DNA of 64,000 nucleotides, from positions 1 through 64,000 of the forward strand of contig NZ_WBXM01000011.1 of assembly GCF_033042135.1 (NCBI RefSeq), read 5' to 3'. The stretch comes from Haloechinothrix sp033042135. GTDB lineage: Bacteria > Actinomycetota > Actinomycetes > Mycobacteriales > Pseudonocardiaceae. The position numbers and the translations under genes were made by a program. Below are positions 18,622 to 27,373 of the stretch, piece by piece; positions within the stretch are counted from its first letter, which is position 1; each line of letters opens with the position of its first letter. The notes under the pieces were generated by a model. It was not told the DNA's origin. It worked only from the letters and a program-made list of their open reading frames with translations, and ran no database searches.

Positions 18622-19407
18622 TTACCGGTGCCGGTCGGCGTAACCGCCGAGCACTCGGACGGCTTCGGAGACCGCGGCGCAGCGGGCGGTCCGCACCGCG
18701 CTCGCCAGCGGACGCAGGGCCGCCGCACGCTGCTCGGCCGCGCTCGCGGACAGCGCGGCTCCCGGCTCGTCGGCCGCTGCCATGGCCACGATCGCGTCGA
18801 CCTCGTCGGCACGCTGGAGCAACCCCACCGCGCGCGGCGGCATGCCCTCCGGCCACGGAGGTGCCTGCGCGGAGCTCAGGCGCTCCCGTACCGCCTCGTG
18901 AGCTTCGGGACGGTGGCTGGCCACCTCCAGCGCGAGGAGATCGCTGGTGCTCGCCCGTACCGCGTCGCGCAGCTCGCGCTCGGCCTCGGCGAGCCCGGCG
19001 GTGACACCGCCCCCGCCCTCCGGTGCATTGTAGACCGTCCAGATCAGCTGGTTGTCCGGTGCCTGTTCGGGAACAATGCCGAGCCCCAGCCCGTCGAGCA
19101 CTGCCGCCTCGCCGCGTGCCAGCGCGGCCCTGGCGAAGGGTCCGGGCACGCCGAGCCCGCGGACGTCGCCTGCGGCGGGCAGCACCAGGGTGGCGCTTCC
19201 CGCCCGGTTCCTGCGCAGCGCGGCAAGCAGTTCCGCTGCGCTGCTGGCGCGCTCGAACTCCAGCGCCGAGGCGGCGCCGGCGTCGGCCGCGACGATCTCC
19301 TGGGGATGGCCCCAGTGCAGCAGCGCGTCGAGCGCATCGTCGGGCGCGGCGCGCTGCGCGAGCCAGGCAGCGGACCAGACCACCAGCGTCGCGGACGGGC
19401 AGCACAT
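18622..19407 (-). CDS. Conserved-looking protein of unknown function
   Basis: A 261-residue, Ala-rich protein without a signal peptide or membrane helix. ATG 19407 is chosen because it begins the protein-like sequence (CCPSATLVVWSAAWLAQRAA) and TATCCT lies 8 bases upstream, as in a leaderless mRNA. It starts 25 bases after the stop of the subtilase gene and may be co-expressed with it. No motif or family recognised. Confidence 0.65.
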   Translation of the reverse strand: MCCPSATLVVWSAAWLAQRAAPDDALDALLHWGHPQEIVAADAGAASALEFERASSAAELLAALRRNRAGSATLVLPAAGDVRGLGVPGPFARAALARGEAAVLDGLGLGIVPEQAPDNQLIWTVYNAPEGGGGVTAGLAEAERELRDAVRASTSDLLALEVASHRPEAHEAVRERLSSAQAPPWPEGMPPRAVGLLQRADEVDAIVAMAAADEPGAALSASAAEQRAAALRPLASAVRTARCAAVSEAVRVLGGYADRHR

Positions 19408-19432
19408 GATGCCCCAGGATACGGCAGCGACG

Positions 19433-20614
19433 TCAGCTCGCCTGGACCAGCCCGGCGCCCACATCGGTCGACGGCAGTGGTAGCCGGCGCGACCGCTGGC
19501 TCAACCGCGCCCACAGTTCCCACGCCCGCGCCTCGTACTGCTGCGCGAGCAATGCCGCGACGCCAGAGATGTGGGGAGTGGCCATGCTCGTGCCGCTGGC
19601 GGACCTGGTGCGTTCCGGCATCAACCAGCTCGAGTGCACGTCCACCCCGGGTGCGACCAGGTCGACCTGGCCCACGTCACCGACGGTCGCAGCGGAGAAG
19701 TCGGCGATGCCTTCCTCGCGGTCGACGGCACCGACCGCCATGACGGTTGGGCAGTTCGCCGGGTGCCCCACGGGCGCGAGCACACCGTCTGCGCGCCTGC
19801 TGTCGTTGCCCGCGGCGGCGATCACCATCGTGCCGCGCCGCATGGCACGCACGGCGGCCTCCTCGAAGGTGCGGGAGCAGGGGTCGTCGGGCTCGACGGG
19901 GGAACCGAGTGACAGCGAAGCCACGGCGCAGTCGTGCTGTATCGCCCAGGAGATGCCGGCGAGGATCCCGCCGTCGGTGCCTGCGCCGTCGCGGTCGAGT
20001 ACCTTGCCCGAGTAGATCTCGGCTTCGTAGGCGACGCCGTATCCTGGGCCCTGTCCGGGGTCACGCGGGCCGCAGGCGGTGCCGATCACGTGCGTGCCGT
20101 GCCCGTGCTCGTCCTCGCTGCCTTCGGACGAGATGAACGAGGCCGCCTCCACGGTGCGCTCGGCGAAGTCCGGGTGTTCGGTGGCGAAGCCGGTATCCAG
20201 CACCGCGACACGTACGCCCGCCCCGGAGGCCTCGATGCCGGTGGCGCCGACCGCGCGCAGCCCCCAGGTCAGCTCGGTGGCATCGGCGGCGGCGCCGGTA
20301 CGCAGCGGCGCCTCGATGGCGTGCACGACGCGCTCGGGCTCGAGCGCGGTGATCGGCCCCCAGCCGGTGATGGCGCGGCGCAGCGCGTCGAGCTGGTCCG
20401 GGTCGGCCTCCACGACGCAGGTCTCGAGGTCGTGCAGCACCAGCCCGCCCGCCTCGCGCAGGGCCTCGGGGGTGTCCGCGAGTCCCGCGTCCGCGGTGCT
20501 GACCGCCCGGATCCCCGCCACGGTGCGCAGCGCGCGCCTACCCGCATCGCCCGATCCTTCGGCGAACAGCACCAGGTACCGCCCCGTTGCCGTCTGGTTG
20601 CTCGACCACGTCAT
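19433..20614 (-). CDS. S8 family serine peptidase (subtilisin-like), apparently cytosolic
   Basis: A 393-residue subtilase with the full catalytic set: Asp140 (VAVLDTGFATEHPDF), His172 (EHGHGTHVIGTA), oxyanion Asn270 (AAAGND) and Ser343 (SASGTSMATPHISG). Residues 1-110 form a prodomain-like region. There is no signal peptide or membrane anchor, unlike the mycosins and secreted subtilases of actinobacteria, so it may act inside the cell. ATG 20614 has GAGGGG upstream. The unknown gene downstream is 25 bases away. Confidence 0.92.
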   Translation of the reverse strand: MTWSSNQTATGRYLVLFAEGSGDAGRRALRTVAGIRAVSTADAGLADTPEALREAGGLVLHDLETCVVEADPDQLDALRRAITGWGPITALEPERVVHAIEAPLRTGAAADATELTWGLRAVGATGIEASGAGVRVAVLDTGFATEHPDFAERTVEAASFISSEGSEDEHGHGTHVIGTACGPRDPGQGPGYGVAYEAEIYSGKVLDRDGAGTDGGILAGISWAIQHDCAVASLSLGSPVEPDDPCSRTFEEAAVRAMRRGTMVIAAAGNDSRRADGVLAPVGHPANCPTVMAVGAVDREEGIADFSAATVGDVGQVDLVAPGVDVHSSWLMPERTRSASGTSMATPHISGVAALLAQQYEARAWELWARLSQRSRRLPLPSTDVGAGLVQAS

Positions 20615-20775
20615 CGCTGTCCCCTCACCCGCGCCGTGTGCGCCATCGGTGTGCTTCAGCCCGCCTCGCGGAGGGTCAGGAGTTCATCGTGGCGCAACGC
20701 GGTCGCGGTGTCACGCGCCGTCAGCGCGGCAGCGGCCTCCCGTGAGTGGATCGTGCTCGTGTCGTGACGGTCGGG

Positions 20776-22140
20776 TCAGCGCGGTATGGCCACCACGCGG
20801 GCCCCGCGTGCGGGTACCAGGGTGATGTGGCGCGGGCGTACCCGCTCGGCACGGGGGCGGTCGGGTGTCAGCCGGTAGCGGGTCAACGCAGCACGCAGGA
20901 TCTCGACGGCCTCGACGAGCGCGAACCCCGCGCCGAGGCAGCGGCGCACCCCGCCACCGAACGGTAGCCAAGTGCTCGACGGGGTGCCCTCGCCGGTGAA
21001 GCGTTCCGGCCGGAACACGTCCGGCAGGTCGTGGTGAGCACCGTCGCCGTGGATGACCCCGATGGCGGGCATGACGGTCGTGCGGGCCGGGATGTGATAG
21101 CCCCCGAGCTCGACCGGTTCGGTGGTGGTGCGGGCGACCTCGGTGATGACCGGGTGGAGCCGCATCGACTCCTTGGTCACCGCCTCCAGGTAGCCGTCGT
21201 GGCCGCTGTCGGCCGCGCGGGTGGCCTCGGCGTGGGTGCGGGGATTGCGCGCGAGCTCGTGGAAAGCCCAGGCGAGCGCGGTCGCGGTGGTCTCGTGCCC
21301 GGCGAGCAGCAGGGTGACGAGCTGATCGCGCAGCTCGACATCGGTGAGCGTGTCGCCGTCGATCTCCACGGCAAGCAGCCTGGAGAGCACGTCGTTGCGG
21401 TCAGCGAGATCGCTGGCGCCCCTGCGCTCGGCGATCTCGGCGTACAGTAACGCGTCGACCGCTTCGAGCTGCTCCTTGCCGCGGCGCCAGCGACCGAACC
21501 GTTGCAGCGTGGGGCTGTGCCAGCCGAACACGTCGAGCGAGCCGATGTCCATGACGCCGCGCAGCGCATGGCGGAGCGCGGTCAGCCGGGGCCCGTCGCC
21601 GAAGCCGAAAACCACCCGCAGGATCACCTCGAGGGTGAGCCGCTGCATGCTCAGGTGGGAGGCGAACGGTACGTTTCGCGGCCACCGCTCGACCTCCTCG
21701 GCTGCCAGTTCGGCGATCATGTCGCGGTACCCGCGCAGGGCCGCACCCGCGAACGGTGGCATCAGCAGCTTGCGGATCCGGCGGTGTTCGTCCTCGTCGG
21801 TCGTCAGCACCGAGTGCGGCCCCATCACGGGCTTGAGGATCATGTTGCCCTCGCCCGCGTGATACGTGGTGACCGGTCCACTGAAGACGGCGCGGACATC
21901 GTCCGGGTCGGACAGGCTGACGGCGCTGCGTTCCGGGAACAGGCGCAATCGCACCATCGGACCGTAGTGACGGTGCAGCGCGGGAAGTAACCGGTGACGC
22001 TGAGTGCCGTACAGCACGCTCTGCACGGCCATGGGTGCCCGCGGTCCGGGAGGGAGCGGGAGCCTGCGCGAGGCCGCCGGAAGCGCCGTGGCCGGCTCCG
22101 GCTGATCCGAGTTCGTGACGGGATTCGTCGCGGGGTTCAT
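20776..22140 (-). CDS. Cytochrome P450
   Basis: A 454-residue heme monooxygenase of the longer type (CYP110/CYP138-like by general appearance). The I-helix oxygen motif AGHETTATALAW, the ExxR pair (KESMRLHPV), and the heme loop FGGGVRRCLGAGFA with ligand Cys401 are all present. ATG 22140 follows GAGGAGG at 6-base spacing. It is divergent from a TetR gene with an inverted repeat between them, so TetR control is likely. Substrate unknown; no ferredoxin gene is adjacent. Confidence 0.93.
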   Translation of the reverse strand: MNPATNPVTNSDQPEPATALPAASRRLPLPPGPRAPMAVQSVLYGTQRHRLLPALHRHYGPMVRLRLFPERSAVSLSDPDDVRAVFSGPVTTYHAGEGNMILKPVMGPHSVLTTDEDEHRRIRKLLMPPFAGAALRGYRDMIAELAAEEVERWPRNVPFASHLSMQRLTLEVILRVVFGFGDGPRLTALRHALRGVMDIGSLDVFGWHSPTLQRFGRWRRGKEQLEAVDALLYAEIAERRGASDLADRNDVLSRLLAVEIDGDTLTDVELRDQLVTLLLAGHETTATALAWAFHELARNPRTHAEATRAADSGHDGYLEAVTKESMRLHPVITEVARTTTEPVELGGYHIPARTTVMPAIGVIHGDGAHHDLPDVFRPERFTGEGTPSSTWLPFGGGVRRCLGAGFALVEAVEILRAALTRYRLTPDRPRAERVRPRHITLVPARGARVVAIPR

Positions 22141-22207
22141 GGCGGGCCTCCTCGCGGCGGGCGGACACACTCGTTAGACGCATGTATAACACGGTGAGCC
22201 GGGTTTG

Positions 22208-22221
22208 TATACGGCTGTATA
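22208..22221. promoter_or_regulatory. Candidate operator between P450 and TetR
   Basis: TATAC-GGCT-GTATA inverted repeat in the 136-base divergent region. A further GTATA half site lies at 22184-22188. It fits a TetR binding site overlapping both promoters. Confidence 0.45.
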
Positions 22222-22263
22222 AATCGGTGGTGATCGGCGGTCGGAGAGGCCGGATGGTCCGGA

Positions 22264-22269
22264 TAAGGT
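22264..22269 (+). promoter_or_regulatory. -10 element of a leaderless tetR transcript
   Basis: TAAGGT lies 7 bases before GTG 22277, the spacing seen repeatedly in this window for leaderless starts. It decides the start choice for the TetR gene. Confidence 0.45.
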
Positions 22270-22276
22270 GGAGCAC

Positions 22277-22861
22277 GTGGGACACCGCGAGGATCTGCTG
22301 GCAGCCGCGCGGCGGCTGCTGGAGGACAAGGGATACGCGCACATCACGGCCCGCGATCTGGTCGCGGCCTCCGGCACCAACCTTGCCTCAATCGGCTACC
22401 ATTTCGGTTCCAAAGCAGGCCTGCTCAGTACCGCGATCGGCGAGATCCTCGACGAGTGGACCGAGCAGCTCGCCGAGACCGCCATGGCCGCCGAGGTCAC
22501 CACCCCCATCGAGCGGGCGCACGTCACCTGGGTGGCGCTGCTGGAGAACCTGGACAGCAAGCGAGCGCTGCTGCTGTCCTTCATGGAGGCGGTGGCTCAG
22601 GCCGAGCGGTCGCCGGAGCTGCGCGAGCAGTTCGCCCGCCAGTACCGGCACGTGCGTACCAGAGTCACCGAACTGGTGACCGCCTCGCTGCACGAGCAGC
22701 TGGACCCCGACGACCCCCGCGCCAGGGCCATCGCCAGCTTCGTCGTCGCTACCTGTGACGGGCTGGCGTTGCAGTGGCTGCTCGATCCCGAGGACATGCC
22801 CTCGCCCGACCAGCTACGGGCTGCGCTGGAGATTGTGTGGTCGCCCGAGGCCAGCGGGTAG
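22277..22861 (+). CDS. TetR-family transcriptional regulator
   Basis: A 194-residue TetR protein with helix-turn-helix ARDLVAASGTNLASIGYHFG and a normal-length ligand domain. GTG 22277 is preferred over GTG 22268 because a -10-like TAAGGT sits 7 bases upstream and no Shine-Dalgarno is visible for either. It is divergent from the P450 at 20776-22140, with an inverted repeat at 22208-22221, so it most likely regulates that P450. It converges with pxpC, 6 bases apart. Confidence 0.9.
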   Translation: MGHREDLLAAARRLLEDKGYAHITARDLVAASGTNLASIGYHFGSKAGLLSTAIGEILDEWTEQLAETAMAAEVTTPIERAHVTWVALLENLDSKRALLLSFMEAVAQAERSPELREQFARQYRHVRTRVTELVTASLHEQLDPDDPRARAIASFVVATCDGLALQWLLDPEDMPSPDQLRAALEIVWSPEASG

Positions 22862-22867
22862 AGCCCA

Positions 22868-23740
22868 TCAGGCGCACCGGCTGCCCCTGGGCTCGCTCGG
22901 GCGGAAACGCACCCGCTGACCGGGACGAGCCTGGGCGGCCAGCGGTAGGTCCGCTGCCGTGACCACACCGATGACCGGGTAGCCACCGGTGACCGGGTGG
23001 TCGGCCAGGAACAGAATCGGCTGCCCGTCCGGCGGCACCTGGAGCGCGCCTGCCACGAGCGGTTCCGGGGCCAGCTCGGCCGCGGAGCTCCTGTGCAGCG
23101 CTGGACCGTGTAGCCGGAGCCCCACGCGGTTGCTCCGCGGCGTCACCTCGAACGGCACGGAGCCCAGCAACTCCAGCGCTTCTGGGAGGAACCAGTCGTG
23201 GCGGGGCCCGGCGACGACCGTCAGTTCGGGTTCCTCATGGCAGGCAGGCTGCGGCGCGTGGTCGACGGCGGGCATTCCCGTCACCGCGTTTCCGACCGGC
23301 AGCGCTTGACCTGCGGTGACCGGCGGCGGCCCGAGCCCGGAGAGCTGGTCGGTGGCCCGCGCCCCGAGCACCGGCTCCACGCCGATGCCGCCACGGACCG
23401 CGACGTAGCTGCGCAACCCGCACGAGGGCGTGCCGATGTCCAGGCGCTGTCCCGGTGCCACACAGATCGGGCCGCACATGTCCACGGCGCGGCCCGCGAG
23501 CCGGAGGGGACAGGGCGCGCCGGTGACGGCGACGACGGTGTGCTCGGTGAACCGGACGGCGAGACCACCGAGGGTGAGCTCGAGCGCCGCCGCCGATTCC
23601 GCGTTACCCACCAGGCGGTTGGCCAGGGTGAAGCTCCGGGTATCGGCCGCACCGGAGACTCCGACACCGAGTTCGGCGAGGCCGGGACGGCCGAGATCCT
23701 GGATCGTGGCCAGCGGGCCGGTCGCGAGGATCTCGATCAC
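22868..23740 (-). CDS. pxpC: 5-oxoprolinase subunit PxpC (KipA-like)
   Basis: A 290-residue protein of the biotin-dependent carboxyltransferase-like family, the C subunit of ATP-dependent 5-oxoprolinase (5-oxoproline to glutamate). Signatures are GPLATIQDLGRPG near the N-terminus and FLADHPVTGGYPVIGVV near the C-terminus. GTG 23740 overlaps the pxpB stop by 4 bases (GTGA), so translation is coupled. It is the last gene of the operon that begins with the NRAMP-like transporter. Confidence 0.93.
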   Translation of the reverse strand: MIEILATGPLATIQDLGRPGLAELGVGVSGAADTRSFTLANRLVGNAESAAALELTLGGLAVRFTEHTVVAVTGAPCPLRLAGRAVDMCGPICVAPGQRLDIGTPSCGLRSYVAVRGGIGVEPVLGARATDQLSGLGPPPVTAGQALPVGNAVTGMPAVDHAPQPACHEEPELTVVAGPRHDWFLPEALELLGSVPFEVTPRSNRVGLRLHGPALHRSSAAELAPEPLVAGALQVPPDGQPILFLADHPVTGGYPVIGVVTAADLPLAAQARPGQRVRFRPSEPRGSRCA

Positions 23741-24351
23741 GATCGCACCTCGACGAACCGGACGCCGGTGCCCGGCGGCAACAGCATCGGCCGTTCCCGG
23801 TCCGGTGTCCATACCGGAAGGTCGGTGCGACCGATGATGCGCCAGCCACCGGGTGATTCGCGTGGGTACACGGCGCTGTACTCGTCGGCGATCGCGACGG
23901 CGCCCGCAGGCACGGCGGTGCGCGGCGAGTCCCGTCGGGACACGCGTAGCGCGGGATCACCTCCGCTGATGTAGGCGAAGCCTGGGGCGAACCCCGCGAA
24001 AGCCACCACGTACCTGGCCGCCTGGTGCCGCTCGGCCACCTCGCGGGGTGTCAGCCCGGTCAGACGAGCGACGTCGGCGAGGTCGTCACCGTCGTAACGG
24101 ACCGGGATCTCCACCGTGTGGCAGCCGGGACGGGTGGCGGGGCGGCGCTCGCGCCCGGCCAGCTCCGCCGCGAGCCGGTCGGGGCTGGTCCGTGCCGGAT
24201 CGAACCGTACGAGGACGGTGCGCGCGGCCGGGACGATGTCGGTGGCACCGGTCGGCGGATCCGCCCGCAGCGCCTCGGTCATGCCGAGCACCTCGGCGAG
24301 TGTGTCGAGCTCGACGAGCGCGGCGCGATCACCGCAGGGCAGCACGCGCAT
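23737..24351 (-). CDS. pxpB: 5-oxoprolinase subunit PxpB (KipI-like)
   Basis: A 204-residue subunit B of 5-oxoprolinase, equivalent to B. subtilis KipI. The hallmark region AFAGFAPGFAYISGGDP followed by VPAGAVAIADEYSAVYP is present. It overlaps pxpA by one base (ATGA arrangement) and pxpC by four, so the three subunits should be made in equal amounts. In Bacillus KipI also inhibits the sporulation kinase KinA; no such role is implied here. Confidence 0.93.
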   Translation of the reverse strand: MRVLPCGDRAALVELDTLAEVLGMTEALRADPPTGATDIVPAARTVLVRFDPARTSPDRLAAELAGRERRPATRPGCHTVEIPVRYDGDDLADVARLTGLTPREVAERHQAARYVVAFAGFAPGFAYISGGDPALRVSRRDSPRTAVPAGAVAIADEYSAVYPRESPGGWRIIGRTDLPVWTPDRERPMLLPPGTGVRFVEVRS

Positions 24352-25151
24352 CAGCGATGGTCCCCCGCGAAGGCCAGCAGGCGGACCCCCGCTCCGGCCA
24401 GCCCGTCGGAGATGCGGCGCGCCGCCGTCACCGCCTGCGGCGTGTCACCGTGGACACACAGCGAGCGGGCAGGCGTGTCGATGACGGTGCCCGCGATGGT
24501 GTCGATCTTGCCCTCGGTCGCGGTGCGGATCGCGCGCTCGACGACGGTGTCGGCGTCGTGCAGCACCGCACCGGGCTCGCTGCGCGGCACCAGGTGGCCG
24601 TCGCCGGTGTAGCCGCGGTCGGGGAAGGCCTCGGTCACGGTCGGGATTCCCGCTCGCTCGGCGAGCCGCAGCAGGTGCGAGCCCGGAAGGCCCAGCAGCG
24701 GCAGCGTGGCGTCGAACCGGCCGACGCCGGTGACGACGCCCTCGGCCTGAGCCGGGTCGGTCACGGTGGTGGTGTACAACGCGCCGTGCGGCTTCACGTA
24801 GCGCACCCGGTCACCCTCGGCGCGGGCAAGGCCGTCGAGCGCACCGATCTGGTAGGTGACCTCGTCGGCGAGCTCGTCGGGATCGACATCGATGCGCCTG
24901 CGCCCGAAACCGGCCAGGTCGCGGTAGCCGACGTGCGCGCCGATGGTCACGGCGCGTGCGACGGCGCCCGCGCAGACGCGCCGCATCGTGGTGGGGTCAC
25001 CGGCATGGAAGCCGCACGCGACGTTGGCGCTGCTGACGACGTCGAGCAGCGCGTCGTCGTCGGCCATCGACCAGCGGCCGAACCCCTCCCCGAGGTCGCA
25101 GTTGAGGTCGATGGCTGGGGGATCGTCACCGGTGTGGCTGTTGAGGTTCAT
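24351..25151 (-). CDS. pxpA: 5-oxoprolinase subunit PxpA (LamB/YcsF family)
   Basis: A 266-residue LamB/YcsF protein, subunit A of 5-oxoprolinase. Family motifs are DLNCDLGEGFG, SANVACGFHAGDP, IGAHVGYRDLAGFGRR and VKPHGALYT; the conserved Asp and His residues probably form the active site. ATG 25151 follows GAGGAG. It lies 26 bases downstream of the DUF1445 gene. Confidence 0.95.
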   Translation of the reverse strand: MNLNSHTGDDPPAIDLNCDLGEGFGRWSMADDDALLDVVSSANVACGFHAGDPTTMRRVCAGAVARAVTIGAHVGYRDLAGFGRRRIDVDPDELADEVTYQIGALDGLARAEGDRVRYVKPHGALYTTTVTDPAQAEGVVTGVGRFDATLPLLGLPGSHLLRLAERAGIPTVTEAFPDRGYTGDGHLVPRSEPGAVLHDADTVVERAIRTATEGKIDTIAGTVIDTPARSLCVHGDTPQAVTAARRISDGLAGAGVRLLAFAGDHR

Positions 25152-25177
25152 CCGTGGGGCTCCTCGGGGTATCGGGA

Positions 25178-25966
25178 TCAGTCGGCGAGCTGGTGGGCGG
25201 TGTCGGGGAGGTCGGTGACGAACATGTGCCCTGGAGCGTGGGTGATGGCGAATTCCGGTGCCGATGCCATCACCGCCGCCTGCGGGGTGACCCCGCAGGC
25301 CCAGAACACCGGAACGTCACCGGGCCGCACCTCGACGGAGTCGCCGAAGTCGGGCCGGTCCAGATCACCGATGCCGAGCGATTCCGGTGATCCGACGTGG
25401 ACCGGTGCACCGTGGACGGCAGGAACCCGCGCGGTCGCGCGAACCGCGACGGGAACCAGCCCGGACGGAATCGGCCGCATGGACACGACCAGGGGACCGT
25501 GGAACCGGCCCGCTGGCCGGCACGGCCGGTCGGTGACATACATCGGCACGTTGCCGCCGGACTCCAGGTGACGCAGCGGGACACCCGCCTCGGCCAGCGC
25601 CGCCTCGAACGTGAAGCTGCACCCGATGACGAACGCCACCAGGTCGTCCCGCCACTCGGCGGTGACCTCGCTCGGCTCGTCGGACAGCCGACCGTTGCGC
25701 CACACCCGGTAGCACGGCAGGTCGGTGCGCAGGTCCGCCCCCGGCGCCAGTGCGGTGGTGGGCGAGCCCGGATCGGTCACGTCAAGCACGGGGCACGGCT
25801 TGGGGTTGCGGTGGGCGAACAGCAGCAGGTCGTAGGCGTCCTCGCGGGGGACAGCGACCAGGTTTGCTTGGGTGTAGCCGACCGCCCACCCGGCCGTCGG
25901 CGTGACCAGGCCCGACCGGAACCGCTCGCGGGCGGCGGCCGGGCTGGTGTCGCCGGGCGCGGTCAT
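25178..25966 (-). CDS. DUF1445 family protein (putative hydro-lyase, YcsI-like)
   Basis: A 262-residue protein of the DUF1445 family, annotated elsewhere as putative hydro-lyase and related to D-glutamate cyclase. Motifs visible are AFVIGCSFTFEAAL, NVPMYVTDRPC and VPVFWACGVTPQAA. ATG 25966 overlaps the transporter stop by 4 bases. B. subtilis ycsI occupies the same position in the ycsF-ycsG-ycsI-kipI-kipA operon. A D-glutamate cyclase would produce 5-oxoproline, which the next three genes would open; that link is inference. Confidence 0.88.
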   Translation of the reverse strand: MTAPGDTSPAAARERFRSGLVTPTAGWAVGYTQANLVAVPREDAYDLLLFAHRNPKPCPVLDVTDPGSPTTALAPGADLRTDLPCYRVWRNGRLSDEPSEVTAEWRDDLVAFVIGCSFTFEAALAEAGVPLRHLESGGNVPMYVTDRPCRPAGRFHGPLVVSMRPIPSGLVPVAVRATARVPAVHGAPVHVGSPESLGIGDLDRPDFGDSVEVRPGDVPVFWACGVTPQAAVMASAPEFAITHAPGHMFVTDLPDTAHQLAD

Positions 25967-27234
25967 CCGGCGACCCCCAGTGCGCGCAGGATGTTGAACA
26001 ATCCCAGGCCGGTGGCCACCAGCACCACGGCGATACCGAGCACGTTGCGGACGATGCGGTTGCGGTACTCGCCGAGTAAGTCCCTGCGGTTGGCGACCAC
26101 CAGCAGGAACACCGCGATAATCGGGAGCAGCAGCCCGTTGGCGGCCTGGGCGAACAGGATGGCGGCGACGGGGTTCTCGCCGAGTACCGCGAAGGTGGTG
26201 CCGACGAGGATGACCACGGCCCACACCGCGCGGAAGCGCAGCGACGTGAGGTCGACCCGCCAGCCCAGCGCGCCGCTGACCGCGTAGGCGGCTGCGAGCG
26301 GGGCGGTGATCGCGCTGGTCAGTCCCGCCGCGAACAAGCCGACGGCGAAGAATCCCTGGGCGGCGGGGCCGAGCAGGGGTTCGAGCTGTGCGGCCATGTC
26401 GGCGGCGCCTTCCACCCCGAGCCCCCTGGCGAAGATGACGGTCGCGGCTGTGGTGATGATGGCCAGCGTGACCAGCCCGCCGAGACCGATGGACAGGTAG
26501 GTGTCGTTGCGGGCTTCGCTCAGTGCCTTCGGCACCGGGGTGTCGTCGGTCCACTTCTCGCGCACCGAGCTGGCGTGCAGGAACAGGTTGTAGGGCACCA
26601 CGGTCGTTCCGATCAGCGCGATCACCGCGACGGTGGCCCCGGTGGGCACCCGGGGTACCAAGCCGCCAAGGAGCTCGGTGACGTCGGGACGCACGATCAC
26701 GGCGGTCACGATGAAGACCACGCTCATCACGGCGACCAGGACGATCACCGCGCGCTCGATCCACCGGTAGGTGCCGGTCAGCAGCAGCAGGAACGCCGCG
26801 AGACCGAGCAGGCCAGCCCACATCTGTGGCGAGCCGCCGGTGATCGCTTCCAGCCCGAGCCCGGCGCCGGTGAGGTTGCCGGTCTGGAACGCGGCGTTGC
26901 CGAAGGCGATCGCCGCGACCACCAGCGCGATGGCGCCGAAGCTGACCAGCGGATTCCGGAAGGTGGTGCGCATGGCCTCGCCGAGCCCCTGGCGGCTGAC
27001 GATGCCCAGCCGGGCGGCCATCTCCTGTAGCACGATCGCGGTGACGATGGCGAACACCAGTGCCCAGATCAGCGCGAACCCGAAGTCGGCTCCGGCGATG
27101 GTGGCCGTGGTGACGGTACCCGGCCCGATGAACGCCGCCGTGACCAGCAGGCCCGGTCCCAGACGGCGCGGGCCGCGCGGGCGGGAGGATGTGCGGGAAT
27201 CCGGCTGCGAGGCCGGGGTGCCATGGTCCGGCAT
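25963..27234 (-). CDS. NRAMP-like transporter lacking the metal-site residues
   Basis: A 423-residue protein with about 11 helices and the NRAMP fold. In metal-transporting NRAMPs helix 1 carries DPGN and helix 6 carries a Met-Pro-His motif; here they read GPGT (FIGPGTVTTA) and VPY (TTVVPYNLFLHAS), so the Asp, Asn and Met metal ligands are missing. The protein heads a 5-oxoprolinase operon, like YcsG in B. subtilis, so the cargo may be 5-oxoproline or a relative rather than Mn or Fe. ATG 27234 has a GAGGAG ribosome site. Confidence 0.88.
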   Translation of the reverse strand: MPDHGTPASQPDSRTSSRPRGPRRLGPGLLVTAAFIGPGTVTTATIAGADFGFALIWALVFAIVTAIVLQEMAARLGIVSRQGLGEAMRTTFRNPLVSFGAIALVVAAIAFGNAAFQTGNLTGAGLGLEAITGGSPQMWAGLLGLAAFLLLLTGTYRWIERAVIVLVAVMSVVFIVTAVIVRPDVTELLGGLVPRVPTGATVAVIALIGTTVVPYNLFLHASSVREKWTDDTPVPKALSEARNDTYLSIGLGGLVTLAIITTAATVIFARGLGVEGAADMAAQLEPLLGPAAQGFFAVGLFAAGLTSAITAPLAAAYAVSGALGWRVDLTSLRFRAVWAVVILVGTTFAVLGENPVAAILFAQAANGLLLPIIAVFLLVVANRRDLLGEYRNRIVRNVLGIAVVLVATGLGLFNILRALGVAG

Positions 27235-27302
27235 GGCGAACTCCTCGAGGTCGGCAACGGTGTGGGCACCCTCACAGTGAGGATCGCAGCAGCAGACTAC
27301 AT

Positions 27303-27315
27303 ATTGTTGAACGAT
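27303..27315. promoter_or_regulatory. Candidate GntR operator
   Basis: ATTGTTGAACGAT, a near-perfect palindrome (AT-n-GTT-G-AAC-n-AT) in the 139-base divergent region between the transporter operon and the GntR gene. Confidence 0.45.
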
Positions 27316-27373
27316 CCTGCAATAGGCGCATTGACATGCACTGCCGTAGACTGCGGGGAAGGAGGTGGGAACG

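Noticed and set aside
17242..19743. 833-codon plus-strand frame across hemH, TetR and the unknown protein
   Set aside because: It crosses several supported genes on both strands and has no domain; typical high-GC artefact.
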